Shown: piece by piece, positions 14,653-22,595 of the stretch
Layout of the letters: every line of letters starts with the position of its first letter
How positions within the stretch are numbered: the first letter of the stretch is position 1
From: Bacilli bacterium
Lineage (GTDB): Bacteria; Bacillota_I; Bacilli_A; RF39; UBA660
Assembly: GCA_900772435.1 (NCBI GenBank)
Contig: CAAHEM010000116.1
Location: 1-31,650 of the forward strand
DNA length: 31,650 bases
Reading direction: 5' to 3'
Program-made: the position numbers and the translations under genes
The notes under the pieces: generated by a model
What the model was told of the DNA's origin: nothing
Databases searched by the model: none
What the model saw: the letters and a program-made list of their open reading frames with translations, nothing else

Positions 14653-15106
14653 AATAAACAGTAGCCATTAATATAAAAGCATATATACTATAAATAATAT
14701 AAGGTATCAAGAAATATGAAGAAGTTTTTGATATCTTTTTAGTTTCAATAAACAAAAATATTGCTGATAACATAACTATAGTAGTAATCGCAAATCCTAA
14801 GAATGGACTCATCAAATAAAAGAAGAAATACATAAATAATTGATTAGCAAAATAATTAGTAAGTAGTATATATAAATAATCTTTATTTTGAAGAATTTTA
14901 ACTTTATTATAGATTATAACAATGCTTATAGTGTTTAATATATATATTAAAAACCAAATAATGCTTATCCATTTACCACTAAGAGCAAAACCAGGTAATT
15001 TAAGCATACTGTAAAATGTCGCATCATATTTAAAGATTAACCCACTAAGTAACCAAAAAAATAGTATAATAATAAATAATAGTATTTGTTTAAGATATGT
15101 TTTCAA
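14639..15106 (-). CDS. tspO: TspO/MBR family membrane protein
   Basis: Five-helix membrane protein of the tryptophan-rich sensory protein/translocator family, which binds porphyrins and related ligands. Seen: GFALSGKWISIIWFLIYILN (the family has P-S-W-x-F-x-x-V-W-x-x-L-Y), NQLFMYFFFYLMSPFLGFA, and PYIIYSIYAFILMATVYFMN at the end. It has fewer tryptophans than most members. The start is probably TTG at 15106-15104, spaced 6 nt from SD AGAGGTG; a GTG at 15115 in the same frame lies inside the SD. It is convergent with and overlapping rluD, and divergent from the rhomboid gene. Confidence 0.8.
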   Translation of the reverse strand: MKTYLKQILLFIIILFFWLLSGLIFKYDATFYSMLKLPGFALSGKWISIIWFLIYILNTISIVIIYNKVKILQNKDYLYILLTNYFANQLFMYFFFYLMSPFLGFAITTIVMLSAIFLFIETKKISKTSSYFLIPYIIYSIYAFILMATVYFMNF

Positions 15107-15118
15107 AATTATCACCTC

Positions 15119-15147
15119 TTTACTAATACTATGATTAATAGTAAAAT
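15119..15147 (+). promoter_or_regulatory. Promoter of the rhomboid gene
   Basis: TTTACT (15119-15124), 17 bp, TAAAAT (15142-15147); GAAAGGAAG SD follows at 15157-15165. Confidence 0.55.
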
Positions 15148-15169
15148 ATTATTATTGAAAGGAAGCATT

Positions 15170-16306
15170 ATGAATATAAAAATAGATAAAAAAGATGATG
15201 TTATATTAAAAATATTACATTATTTTATAACAGAAGAAGATTATAAACCGATAATTATAAATGGATTAGAAAATGAAATATGGCTTGAAAATATGCAAAG
15301 TGATTTAAAACTAATTAGAATAAATACTAACTATATACATAACGAAGAACAATTAAAAACAGATATGTATAAAGCACAAAGTATAATGAAAAGCATAAAA
15401 AGAAATACATTTTCATTTAGAATGAATATGCTAAATCTACTTTTAGATACAGGTGATAGTGTAAAAGTAATGGATACTAAAAATATTGAAACAATAAAAG
15501 TAGATGAAATAAGTGATTTTAAAAAGAATAAAGTAGTTAAAGAATTTTTTCCAAAAGTTAGTGATGCAGATTTAACTGATCAAGTAGATCCTATAGAATT
15601 CTTTAAATTAACTGAAGATATGAATCAAAAAACAATAAAGAATGAAAAGAAACTTGCTAAAATATTCAGTCAAAAGAAACCAGTTGTTACTTATGCATTA
15701 ATTGTATTAAATATCATGGTATATTTATTTATGGCATTATACGACTTAGAAGGAACATATTTTTATGCACTAGCTAATAATTACGAATTTGTTCAAAATG
15801 GCCAAATTTATAGATTGTTAACTTCTATGTTCTTACATGCTGATATTATACATATTGGATGTAACATGTATGCTTTATATATTTTAGGACCACAAGTAGA
15901 AAGATACTATGGTAAAACTAAATTCTTACTTATATACTTATTAAGTGGAATATTAGGTAGCATATTTAGTTGTGCATTTATGAGTGCTGATACTATAAGT
16001 ATGGGAGCATCAGGAGCAATATTTGGACTTCTAGGAAGCATAGCATACTTTACTTACTACTATAGAGCTACACTTCAAGGATTATTAAGAAGTCAAGTAC
16101 TACCAGCTATATTACTAAACTTAGCAATTGGATTCATGGTACCAGGAATAGATATTTCAGGACATATTGGTGGCCTAATTGGTGGAGTATTAGTATCAAT
16201 GGCAATTGGAATAGGGGATAAAGGAAGAAAAACAGATCAAATAAATGGAATAATAGTATTCATTCTTATGACATTTGCAATGCTTTATATGGTATACGTT
16301 AAGTAA
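15170..16306 (+). CDS. Rhomboid intramembrane serine protease (GluP/YqgP-like)
   Basis: Cuts transmembrane segments of other membrane proteins. The 378-residue protein has a soluble N-terminal domain of about 170 residues and a rhomboid core: YRLLTSMFLHADIIHIGCN (the HxxxN box), catalytic serine in MGASGAIFG (Ser281), catalytic histidine in SGHIGGLIGG (His332), plus an additional C-terminal helix. The layout resembles Bacillus GluP/YqgP, but the TPR tail of GluP is absent. The ATG is set by the GAAAGGAAG SD; the frame is open further upstream, but there it overlaps tspO. The next gene starts immediately after its stop. Confidence 0.9.
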   Translation: MNIKIDKKDDVILKILHYFITEEDYKPIIINGLENEIWLENMQSDLKLIRINTNYIHNEEQLKTDMYKAQSIMKSIKRNTFSFRMNMLNLLLDTGDSVKVMDTKNIETIKVDEISDFKKNKVVKEFFPKVSDADLTDQVDPIEFFKLTEDMNQKTIKNEKKLAKIFSQKKPVVTYALIVLNIMVYLFMALYDLEGTYFYALANNYEFVQNGQIYRLLTSMFLHADIIHIGCNMYALYILGPQVERYYGKTKFLLIYLLSGILGSIFSCAFMSADTISMGASGAIFGLLGSIAYFTYYYRATLQGLLRSQVLPAILLNLAIGFMVPGIDISGHIGGLIGGVLVSMAIGIGDKGRKTDQINGIIVFILMTFAMLYMVYVK

Positions 16307-16783
16307 ATGTTTGGATACAAAGTATTTTATAAAGGTCTAAAAGATAGTTTTGGAAATGAACACACATTAGGTAAAAAGTACAAACTAGATGAAGAAGTAA
16401 AGTGGAGTCAAAATGGATTTCATTTTTGTAAAAGACCTGAAGATACTCTAAGAAATTTCGATGACTTTAACAATGAATTAGAAATAGCACTTATAGAAGC
16501 ATCTGGAAATATAGTAGAGTATGATGATGAATACTATGGATATTATGATATGTTTGCTAGTAGTGAATACAAAATAATAAGAGTCATGAGTAGAGATGAG
16601 ATTGTAAGAAATGTATTAACTTCAAGAAATATGCTTAGACAAAAAAGATTACTTGAAAGAATGAGATTAACAGAGAGCCAATTAAAGCATTTTAAAGGAT
16701 TAAGTATAGAACTAGATGATGTAATTAGTTATTATCAATATCATGACACAGAAGTATATCAAAGAAAATATAAAAAAAGTTGA
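16307..16783 (+). CDS. DUF7666-like protein, function unknown
   Basis: A 158-residue soluble protein. The first 110 residues have the layout I associate with the DUF7666 domain: YKVFYKGLKDSFG start, KKYKLDEEVKWSQNGFHFCK (a GFHxC motif), PEDTLRNF, LEIALIEASGNIVEYDD and KIIRVMSRDEIV. The C-terminal 45 residues are a charged helix (MLRQKRLLERMRLTES). The domain is common in phages and bacteria, with unknown activity. There is no SD; the ATG touches the rhomboid stop (TAAATG), so translation is probably coupled. The stop lies inside the next terminator. Family call is from memory of the pattern, not a search. Confidence 0.7.
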   Translation: MFGYKVFYKGLKDSFGNEHTLGKKYKLDEEVKWSQNGFHFCKRPEDTLRNFDDFNNELEIALIEASGNIVEYDDEYYGYYDMFASSEYKIIRVMSRDEIVRNVLTSRNMLRQKRLLERMRLTESQLKHFKGLSIELDDVISYYQYHDTEVYQRKYKKS

Positions 16784-16807
16784 CTATTAAGTCAACTTTA
16801 TTTTTTT
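16776..16807. terminator. Bidirectional terminator between the DUF7666-like gene and lexA
   Basis: Perfect 10-bp stem AAAGTTGACT (16776-16785) / AGTCAACTTT (16790-16799), loop ATTA, T-rich on the right and A-rich on the left. Confidence 0.85.
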
Positions 16808-16809
16808 AT

Positions 16810-17427
16810 TTAAATTTTTCTATATAAACCAATAGCTTTACCAAGAATAGTAACATTATTTAAAATAATAGGTTCTAAAAAATCATTTTCAGGTTGAAGT
16901 CTTATATGATCACTTTCTTTATAAAATCTTTTTAATGTTACTTCGTTTTCATCAGTCATAGCTACAACTATCTCACCATTATTAGCATTACTTTGTTTTT
17001 TAACAATTACAATATCTCCATCAAATATTCCGACATTTATCATAGATTCACCATTAACTTCTAAAGTAAATACTTCATGATTCTTTGGAACAAACTCTTT
17101 AGGTAATGAAAAATATTCATTAGGATTTTCTATAGCTTCAATTGGATTACCAGCAGCTACTTTTCCAAGTAATGGAACAGATACTACTTCTTCATCCTTA
17201 ATAGCATATTCATTAGGAACATTTAATTCAATAGTTCTAAATTTACTTTCAGTTTGATTTATATAACCTTTTTTAGTTAAATTTTTTAAATGTACAAACA
17301 TAGTAGCAGTACTATTTAAATTACATATTTTACATAGTTCTCTGATAGTAGGAGCGTATCCTTTTTCAGCTATAAATTTTTTAATATTAGTAAGAATTAT
17401 CTCTTGCTTATTAGTAAGTTTTTCCAT
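16810..17427 (-). CDS. lexA: SOS repressor LexA
   Basis: Repressor of the SOS regulon that cleaves itself when RecA-ssDNA forms. The 205-residue protein has an N-terminal winged HTH (LTNKQEIILTNIKKFIAEKG, YAPTIRELCKICNLNSTAT), the cleavage site VAAGNP (Ala92-Gly93), and the S24 peptidase domain with catalytic Ser128 in NGESMI and Lys166 in EVTLKRF. The start MEKLTNKQ at 17427 is preferred over an upstream in-frame ATG at 17460 because SD AGGAAGTGA lies at 17431-17440 and the promoter -10 lies between the two. The promoter contains a palindrome that may be its own operator. Confidence 0.95.
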   Translation of the reverse strand: MEKLTNKQEIILTNIKKFIAEKGYAPTIRELCKICNLNSTATMFVHLKNLTKKGYINQTESKFRTIELNVPNEYAIKDEEVVSVPLLGKVAAGNPIEAIENPNEYFSLPKEFVPKNHEVFTLEVNGESMINVGIFDGDIVIVKKQSNANNGEIVVAMTDENEVTLKRFYKESDHIRLQPENDFLEPIILNNVTILGKAIGLYRKI

Positions 17428-17446
17428 AAAATCACTTCCTAAATAA

Positions 17447-17475
17447 ATAATATCATACAAATATTTGTTTGTAAA
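17447..17475 (-). promoter_or_regulatory. lexA promoter with internal palindrome (candidate LexA operator)
   Basis: Minus strand: TTTACA (17470-17475), 17-bp spacer, TATTAT (17447-17452) preceded by TGA. The spacer contains the perfect 12-bp palindrome ACAAATATTTGT (17457-17468), exactly where a repressor would block polymerase. It is not the Bacillus SOS box (CGAAC-N4-GTTCG). Confidence 0.6.
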
Positions 17476-17477
17476 TG

Positions 17478-18230
17478 TTATTTTCTAAGTTTTCTTATTA
17501 AAGTTTCTCTTAAATCTATTAAATCTTTTTCTTCTATATATTCTAAAAACTCACTTGGATAAATTATTTCATCAGGAAATCCAAATACCCCATCAACATA
17601 ATCATCAAGATCACCTTTAAAAACTGAACTAAACAACTCTTTTAATAAATCTTCTGGTAAAGTCTTAGATAATTCAATAACATTCATATTAGATAAGTAA
17701 GATAATGATAATTGAGAAAGAAGCTTATGTGATGATGCAACTTTAAATTGAAATCCATCTTTATCATATTCATCTTTAAATCTAACAGAATCCATATCAA
17801 CTATCTTGATATCACCATTTTTACTAATCATATTATTATCAGGATGAATATCCCAAAATACAATTCCATCCTTACTTAATTCTTCAATAGCAATAGCGAT
17901 CTTTCTAGCAAATTTTAATTTATTTTTATAAGAAGTTTTTTTACTAAAAATTAATTTTGTTGATGGAACATAATCCTTTAAGTATGGCATTCTAAAACCA
18001 AGAAACTCAAATTGTGGTGTATAAATAATACCATTAGGAAGAACACAATCAGGATTACTATATAATGATAATCTCTCTACAGTTCCTTCTCTAGTAAGTC
18101 TATTTCCATGTAAAAGAATTTTATACAAATTATCTTCATCAGGTATGTATATATTGCTTTCATGATGAATTGAACTCCTAAGAGTAGGATATATACTTAG
18201 TTCTCTTTCAGTTTTAAATATTTTTTCCAT
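17478..18230 (-). CDS. Protein-kinase-fold protein, substrate unknown
   Basis: A 250-residue soluble protein with a kinase-like core: a possible ATP-lysine segment NLYKILLHG (Lys37), the catalytic-loop-like GIVFWDIHPDNNMI (Asp127, His129, Asn132/133) and the metal-binding loop IKIVDMDSVRF (Asp145/147), which replace the HRD...N and DFG motifs. WDIHPDN is closer to the atypical and small-molecule kinases (HGDxHxxN) than to Hanks kinases. There is no glycine-rich loop that I can see, so activity is uncertain. No membrane segment or sensor domain. SD AGGGG before the ATG. It lies just upstream of lexA on the same strand, but lexA has its own promoter. Confidence 0.7.
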   Translation of the reverse strand: MEKIFKTERELSIYPTLRSSIHHESNIYIPDEDNLYKILLHGNRLTREGTVERLSLYSNPDCVLPNGIIYTPQFEFLGFRMPYLKDYVPSTKLIFSKKTSYKNKLKFARKIAIAIEELSKDGIVFWDIHPDNNMISKNGDIKIVDMDSVRFKDEYDKDGFQFKVASSHKLLSQLSLSYLSNMNVIELSKTLPEDLLKELFSSVFKGDLDDYVDGVFGFPDEIIYPSEFLEYIEEKDLIDLRETLIRKLRK

Positions 18231-18252
18231 ATTTTCCCCTATAAATAAGAGT

Positions 18253-18281
18253 ATAATACTATATTTAACTTAGAAAATCAA
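18253..18281 (-). promoter_or_regulatory. Promoter of the kinase-like gene
   Basis: Minus strand: TTGATT (18276-18281), 17 bp, TATTAT (18253-18258). Confidence 0.7.
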
Positions 18282-18313
18282 TAGAATAATATTGTAAAAT
18301 AAAATATAAATTA

Positions 18314-18342
18314 TTGACCAGAAAAAGGCTTAATATTATAAT
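18314..18342 (+). promoter_or_regulatory. Promoter of the 18361 prepilin gene
   Basis: TTGACC (18314-18319), 17 bp, perfect TATAAT (18337-18342). Divergent from the kinase-like gene promoter. Confidence 0.8.
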
Positions 18343-18360
18343 TAAAAATAGGGTGATAAT

Positions 18361-19467
18361 ATGAAAAATAAAAAAGGTTTTACATTAGTAGAATTACTAG
18401 CGGTAATAGCTATCTTAGCAATACTTGTAATATTCGCAGTACCAAATGTCATAAGCATGGTAGAAAAATCAAGAAAAAGTCTTGCTGAAACTAATGCTAA
18501 AAGTTTAGTTAATACAGCAAAAAACTATTATATGAAAAATGAAATGAATGGAAAAACAATTGATGAAATTGACTTAACTGATCCTGATTTTGAATATAGT
18601 GGTGAGAAAGTTACAAAAGGAAAATTAACGATGAACAAAGATGGCAGTAGTTATGGAAAAATGTATATTCATGGTTACTGTGTAAGCGTTAAAAGTAGTG
18701 GAGATGTAACTAGTGAAAAAGTAGATGAAGAAAATTGTAACCTTTCACCAAAAACAATAACTTTTACTATAGATGGTAATTCTTATAAAGTAGAAGAAGG
18801 AACAACGTTAGAAAACTTTTTAAAAAATCTTGAAGATAGTCAAGGTTTAACAGTTATTAAATCTTCAATTAAACAATATTATTTTGAAGACTACGATGGT
18901 GCAATGGTAATTGGTGATAATAATACTAATAAAATTATGGACTTAACAAATAGAAAGATAAGTGCTGATGATAAATTTACAAAATTATATGTTTCAGCAA
19001 CTAAAAACTTTAAATGGGAAGATATAGATAGTGATAATTATGCTCCTATTTTATATCAATATACTTATGGTGATACAACAAGTGCTACTATGGCAGTTCT
19101 ATGTTCTAAAAGCGACACTTTTGAAGAAGTTGCTGACGCAGTTTATCCAGTACAAATTCTATACTTTTTCGGAGTTAATTATGTTTATACTGATGTAAAT
19201 GTAGTTTCAAATTCTGCTAATAGAGAAATAATTAATGATTATGTTGTAGGCTATAAATCTGGACTAATTACTAAATCAGAAAATAGTGGTAAAAGTAGTT
19301 ATCATATTTTCGAAGGATTTATGGATAGTCAAGGAAATATAATTAAATTAACAGATAAAGTTACTTCAAAAAATTCAGGACTAATTACTGGAAAATATCA
19401 CATTGTATCAAAAGATACATCATATGATGATGCAAAAGCAGAAGTACTTAAAGCACTTAATAAATAA
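18361..19467 (+). CDS. Type IV prepilin-like protein with large ectodomain
   Basis: A 368-residue protein with a textbook class III signal: KNKKG then FTLVELLAVIAILAIL, with cleavage expected after Gly6 and Glu5 of the mature protein present, running into the usual VPNVISMVEKSRK helix. Residues 35-125 are a pilin-like globular part (SLVNTAKNYYMKNEMNG, YIHGYCVSVKSSGDV). Residues 128 onward look like an additional beta domain (ITFTIDGNSYKVEEGTTLEN, GLITGKYHIVSKDTSYD), so it is much longer than a major pilin (about 140-170). A minor pilin or tip adhesin is possible. SD GGGTGAT at 18351-18357. The prepilin peptidase and platform protein are not in the window; the PilB ATPase is at 24832. Confidence 0.88.
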   Translation: MKNKKGFTLVELLAVIAILAILVIFAVPNVISMVEKSRKSLAETNAKSLVNTAKNYYMKNEMNGKTIDEIDLTDPDFEYSGEKVTKGKLTMNKDGSSYGKMYIHGYCVSVKSSGDVTSEKVDEENCNLSPKTITFTIDGNSYKVEEGTTLENFLKNLEDSQGLTVIKSSIKQYYFEDYDGAMVIGDNNTNKIMDLTNRKISADDKFTKLYVSATKNFKWEDIDSDNYAPILYQYTYGDTTSATMAVLCSKSDTFEEVADAVYPVQILYFFGVNYVYTDVNVVSNSANREIINDYVVGYKSGLITKSENSGKSSYHIFEGFMDSQGNIIKLTDKVTSKNSGLITGKYHIVSKDTSYDDAKAEVLKALNK

Positions 19468-19566
19468 AAATAAAGAAAATGCATTTTTTAATGAAATAAT
19501 TTAAAAAAACATACTCAAGTTTGTATTAAATATATTAAACAAGTAAAAGAAGAATTTAGAGAAACT

Positions 19567-20064
19567 ATGAGTGATCCTGAAGATACATTAAAATATGTAG
19601 AAAGTACATATTCAAAAGAAACTGCAATAGCCTTAGCAGAAATAATAGGACGTAAATCAGAAGAATCAACATTAGAAAAATCGTTAGATGAATATGCAAG
19701 TGAACGTATAAAAGTGGAATATGAATTGTTCAAACGTGATGAATTCAAAGTAAAACAATCTGCATTTATGGGTTATTATAATTTTATAGATGCATATTAT
19801 TCAGGAGCAATTGGCGATATTTATTTAAAAGAATATGCAAATAGTTATGGAAGTACTCATAATACTGAATATTATAATACAGGTATAACGCAATTTACAG
19901 AAATGTTTGCTAATTATGTAGGACTACTTAAGTGTCCAAATGGTCATAAGTATATAGATAGATTAAGAGAGGAAGGATTTGCGGATATATTAGATAAAAT
20001 TGATGTATTCTATAGAGATAGTTATTATAGAGATAAAGGTGAATACTATTATAATGTTTTATAA
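19567..20064 (+). CDS. Hypothetical protein, possibly a truncated gene of foreign origin
   Basis: A 165-residue acidic protein I cannot place with confidence. The C-terminal part (THNTEYYNTGITQFTEMFAN, YVGLLKCPNGHKYIDRLREE) looks like the end of zincin-like or phage head-associated proteins, where an E-x-F-A helix follows a metal site, but no HExxH is present. The frame stays open upstream to 19495 with protein-like sequence (VCIKYIKQVKEEFRETMSD) but no start codon, and the SD is poor, so the N-terminus may be lost. Three early arginines are CGT, rare in most neighbours, where AGA dominates. Its stop directly abuts the stop of the convergent PBP gene. No clear promoter is seen in the 99-bp gap before it. 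Confidence 0.55.
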   Translation: MSDPEDTLKYVESTYSKETAIALAEIIGRKSEESTLEKSLDEYASERIKVEYELFKRDEFKVKQSAFMGYYNFIDAYYSGAIGDIYLKEYANSYGSTHNTEYYNTGITQFTEMFANYVGLLKCPNGHKYIDRLREEGFADILDKIDVFYRDSYYRDKGEYYYNVL

Positions 20065-21954
20065 TTAATTCAATAAAACTTTAATAATACTTCCTTCTTT
20101 AACTCTAGAGTTAACATTTGGAGTAGTGTCAATTACTTTATCTCCATCACCAACAAATTCAATTTTAAATCCATTAAGAAGCTTACGGGCTTCTTTTTTA
20201 GTTTTACCAATCACATCAGGTGTCATAACATATTTAACATCATCCCATCTATATACTTTAGGAAGTCCACTTGTGTCTTCTTTTAAATTATAAATTGATA
20301 TTATATCTTTAAGTACATTACGAGCTATTGGAGCACTTACAACACCACCATATTGAGTGACACCTTTAGGATGATCAAGAGCAATATATATAACAAATTC
20401 AGGATCATTAGCTGGCATAAAACCTATGAAAGAAAGTACGTAGTTACCACTCATATATCTTCCGTCACTACCAACTTTTTGAGCAGTACCTGTTTTACCA
20501 CCAACTCTATAATTTTCAATATAAGCATTACGTCCACTACCATTCGCAACAACACTTTCAAGAGCATACTTAACAACATCACTAGTTTCTTTAGTTATAA
20601 CATTCTTTCTTTTAACTATCGGACTAATACTTTTATCTCCAACTTCACTAACCACATATGGAACATATAAAATCCCTCCATTAACTATAGAACTAACAGC
20701 AGTAACTTGCTGAATAGGAGTAACACTAATACCTTGACCAAACGCACTAGTCGCAAGTTCTACAGGTCCAATCTTATCCATCTTAAATAATATTCCAGTT
20801 CCCTCACCATTTAAATCAATTCCTGTCTTCTTTCCAAAACCAAGTTCAGTAATGTATTTAAATAATAATTCTTTACCGAGTTTTTGTCCTAAAGATACAA
20901 ATCCTGGGTTACATGAGTTTTCTACAACTTGCACATACGTTTGATCTCCATGACCCTTTCTTTTCCAACAGTGTAGAGTAGCGTTAGCTACTTTAACTTT
21001 CCCTGAATCATAATAATGGTCTTCAAATATATTAACTTTTCCTTCATTAATAGCGGCTGCAAGTGTAACTATTTTAAACGTAGAACCAGGTTCAAAATTA
21101 GCCCATATCGCAAGATTCCTATTGATTACTTCAGCACTATATTCTTTGTAATTAGAAGGGTCAAAAGAAGGGTAGCTACTCATTGCTAAAATCGCACCAG
21201 TTTTTGGATTCATAACTAGTCCAATCGCACCTTCAGCTTCATATTTAGTATAAGCGTTTGAAAGTTCATTTTCTAAAGATAGTTGTATATCTAAATCTAT
21301 AGTAAGTTTTATATCACTACCACTTTTAGGTTCACTGTATACTTCAGGCATAGAAAGTCTTTTACCTTTACCATCACTATAATATTTAATACTTCCATTT
21401 TTACCAGTTAATTCTTTATCATATAAAAGTTCAAGACCACTAAGTCCTTGATTATCTATACCAGTATATCCAATAACATGAGAAAGTAAATTTTTATATT
21501 TATAGTTTCTTTTAGACTCTTTTAAAAGATAAACACCATCATAATTATAACTATTTATTTTATTAGCAATTTCAAAATCAAGATTTCTTCCTTCAGGATG
21601 CACTCTTTCAATAGAAGTTTTTTTACTTACATGTCTAAACATCTCATCATAACTTACACCAAGTATATTAGCTAGGGTAGAAGCAACTTCACTTTTATTA
21701 AGTATTTGATTAGGTACAAGATAAAGACCAACTGTCGTAACATTATCAACTATTACTTTTCCATTTCTATCAAGTATTTTACCTCTATCAGCTTGAACAG
21801 TTAACTCACGACTCCATAACTCACTTGCTAAAGTATTAAGTTTTTTATATTCTATTACTTGTATATAAAAAACCTTAATAAGCACAAAAAAGAAAACTAT
21901 TAATGATATAAGAAATACTATTCTAATCCTTTTATTTTGTATACTTTGAAACAT
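20065..21954 (-). CDS. spoVD: Class B penicillin-binding protein with PASTA domain (SpoVD-like)
   Basis: Transpeptidase of peptidoglycan, anchored by one N-terminal helix (about 11-32). Of 629 residues, 50-210 are the dimerisation domain (ADRGKILDRNGKVI) and 240-560 the transpeptidase with STFK (Ser291), SCN (347-349) and KTG (487-489); one PASTA domain lies at about 575-629 (MTPDVIGKTKKEARKLL). A single PASTA and the cysteine pair Cys329/Cys348, 19 apart around the SCN motif, are as in B. subtilis SpoVD, where this pair is redox-controlled by StoA. FtsI/PBP2b remains possible because relatives share these motifs. SD TGGTGAA before the ATG; the promoter has a sigma-E-like -10. Confidence 0.85.
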   Translation of the reverse strand: MFQSIQNKRIRIVFLISLIVFFFVLIKVFYIQVIEYKKLNTLASELWSRELTVQADRGKILDRNGKVIVDNVTTVGLYLVPNQILNKSEVASTLANILGVSYDEMFRHVSKKTSIERVHPEGRNLDFEIANKINSYNYDGVYLLKESKRNYKYKNLLSHVIGYTGIDNQGLSGLELLYDKELTGKNGSIKYYSDGKGKRLSMPEVYSEPKSGSDIKLTIDLDIQLSLENELSNAYTKYEAEGAIGLVMNPKTGAILAMSSYPSFDPSNYKEYSAEVINRNLAIWANFEPGSTFKIVTLAAAINEGKVNIFEDHYYDSGKVKVANATLHCWKRKGHGDQTYVQVVENSCNPGFVSLGQKLGKELLFKYITELGFGKKTGIDLNGEGTGILFKMDKIGPVELATSAFGQGISVTPIQQVTAVSSIVNGGILYVPYVVSEVGDKSISPIVKRKNVITKETSDVVKYALESVVANGSGRNAYIENYRVGGKTGTAQKVGSDGRYMSGNYVLSFIGFMPANDPEFVIYIALDHPKGVTQYGGVVSAPIARNVLKDIISIYNLKEDTSGLPKVYRWDDVKYVMTPDVIGKTKKEARKLLNGFKIEFVGDGDKVIDTTPNVNSRVKEGSIIKVLLN

Positions 21955-21968
21955 AAATTCACCAATAA

Positions 21969-21996
21969 ATTATATGATTTAATTGAAATAATATAA
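21969..21996 (-). promoter_or_regulatory. SpoVD-like PBP promoter, sigma-E-like
   Basis: Minus strand: CATATAAT (21969-21976) matches the sigma-E -10 consensus CATAYAHT; TTATATT (21990-21996) resembles the sigma-E -35 (KMATATW) with one mismatch and a 13-bp spacer, one short. The sigma-A alternative has TATAAT but no good -35. Confidence 0.4.
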
Positions 21997-22011
21997 TTTA
22001 TATTATATACT
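21983..22011 (+). promoter_or_regulatory. lemA promoter
   Basis: TTGAAA (21983-21988), 17 bp, TATACT (22006-22011). It overlaps the divergent promoter of the SpoVD-like PBP. Confidence 0.7.
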
Positions 22012-22034
22012 ATTTATAGAAAGTAGGTTGTTTT

Positions 22035-22595
22035 ATGAAAAAGAGTTATATTGGCTTTGCAATTGTTATTGTTGTTATTTCTTTAATAGGTGGTTTTATA
22101 TCATTACGTAACAATATGGTCAAGTTAAGTGAAGAAGTTGATTCTAAGTATGCAAATATTGATGTTCAACTTAAAAGAAGAACTGATTTAATACCAAATC
22201 TTATTAATACTGTGAAAGGATATATGGCACATGAAGAAAAGATAATTAACAGTATTACTGAAGCAAGAAGTAATTTAGTAAATGCTAAAACGTTAACTGA
22301 TAAAGTAAAAGCTAATGATAAGTTAACTGAATCATTAAATTCACTTAACATAATTGTAGAAAACTATCCGGATTTAAAATCAAATACTAATTTTATACAA
22401 TTACAAGATGAATTAGCTGGTACGGAAAACAGAATATCTAATGCAAGAAGAGAATATAATGAAGCAGTAAAAAGTTATAATCAAACAATTAGTGTTTTCC
22501 CAGGCAGTATAGTTGCTAATATATTTAAGTTTGAAAAAAAACCATATTTTGAAGTAAGTGAAACTGACAAAGGTGTTCCAAATGTTGAATTCTAG
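22035..22595 (+). CDS. lemA: LemA family membrane protein
   Basis: A 186-residue protein with an N-terminal membrane helix (about 5-24) and the LemA helical domain: NNMVKLSEEVDSKYANIDVQ, LKRRTDLIPNLINTVKGYMA, ARSNLVNAK, LQDELAGTENRISNARREYN, and the closing IVANIFKFEKKPYFEV. Function of LemA is not well defined; it often pairs with TPM-domain proteins, as here, where the next ORF starts inside its 3' end. SD around GTAGG (22022-22026). Confidence 0.95.
   Translation: MKKSYIGFAIVIVVISLIGGFISLRNNMVKLSEEVDSKYANIDVQLKRRTDLIPNLINTVKGYMAHEEKIINSITEARSNLVNAKTLTDKVKANDKLTESLNSLNIIVENYPDLKSNTNFIQLQDELAGTENRISNARREYNEAVKSYNQTISVFPGSIVANIFKFEKKPYFEVSETDKGVPNVEF

Noticed and set aside
19470..19510. Palindrome AAAATGCATTTT after the large prepilin as a terminator
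   Set aside because: The centre has no loop and the stem is AT only; it cannot form a normal terminator hairpin.
20353..20670. Plus-strand frame opposite the SpoVD-like PBP gene
   Set aside because: Ser/Thr/Asn/Ile-rich shadow of a well-conserved transpeptidase domain.
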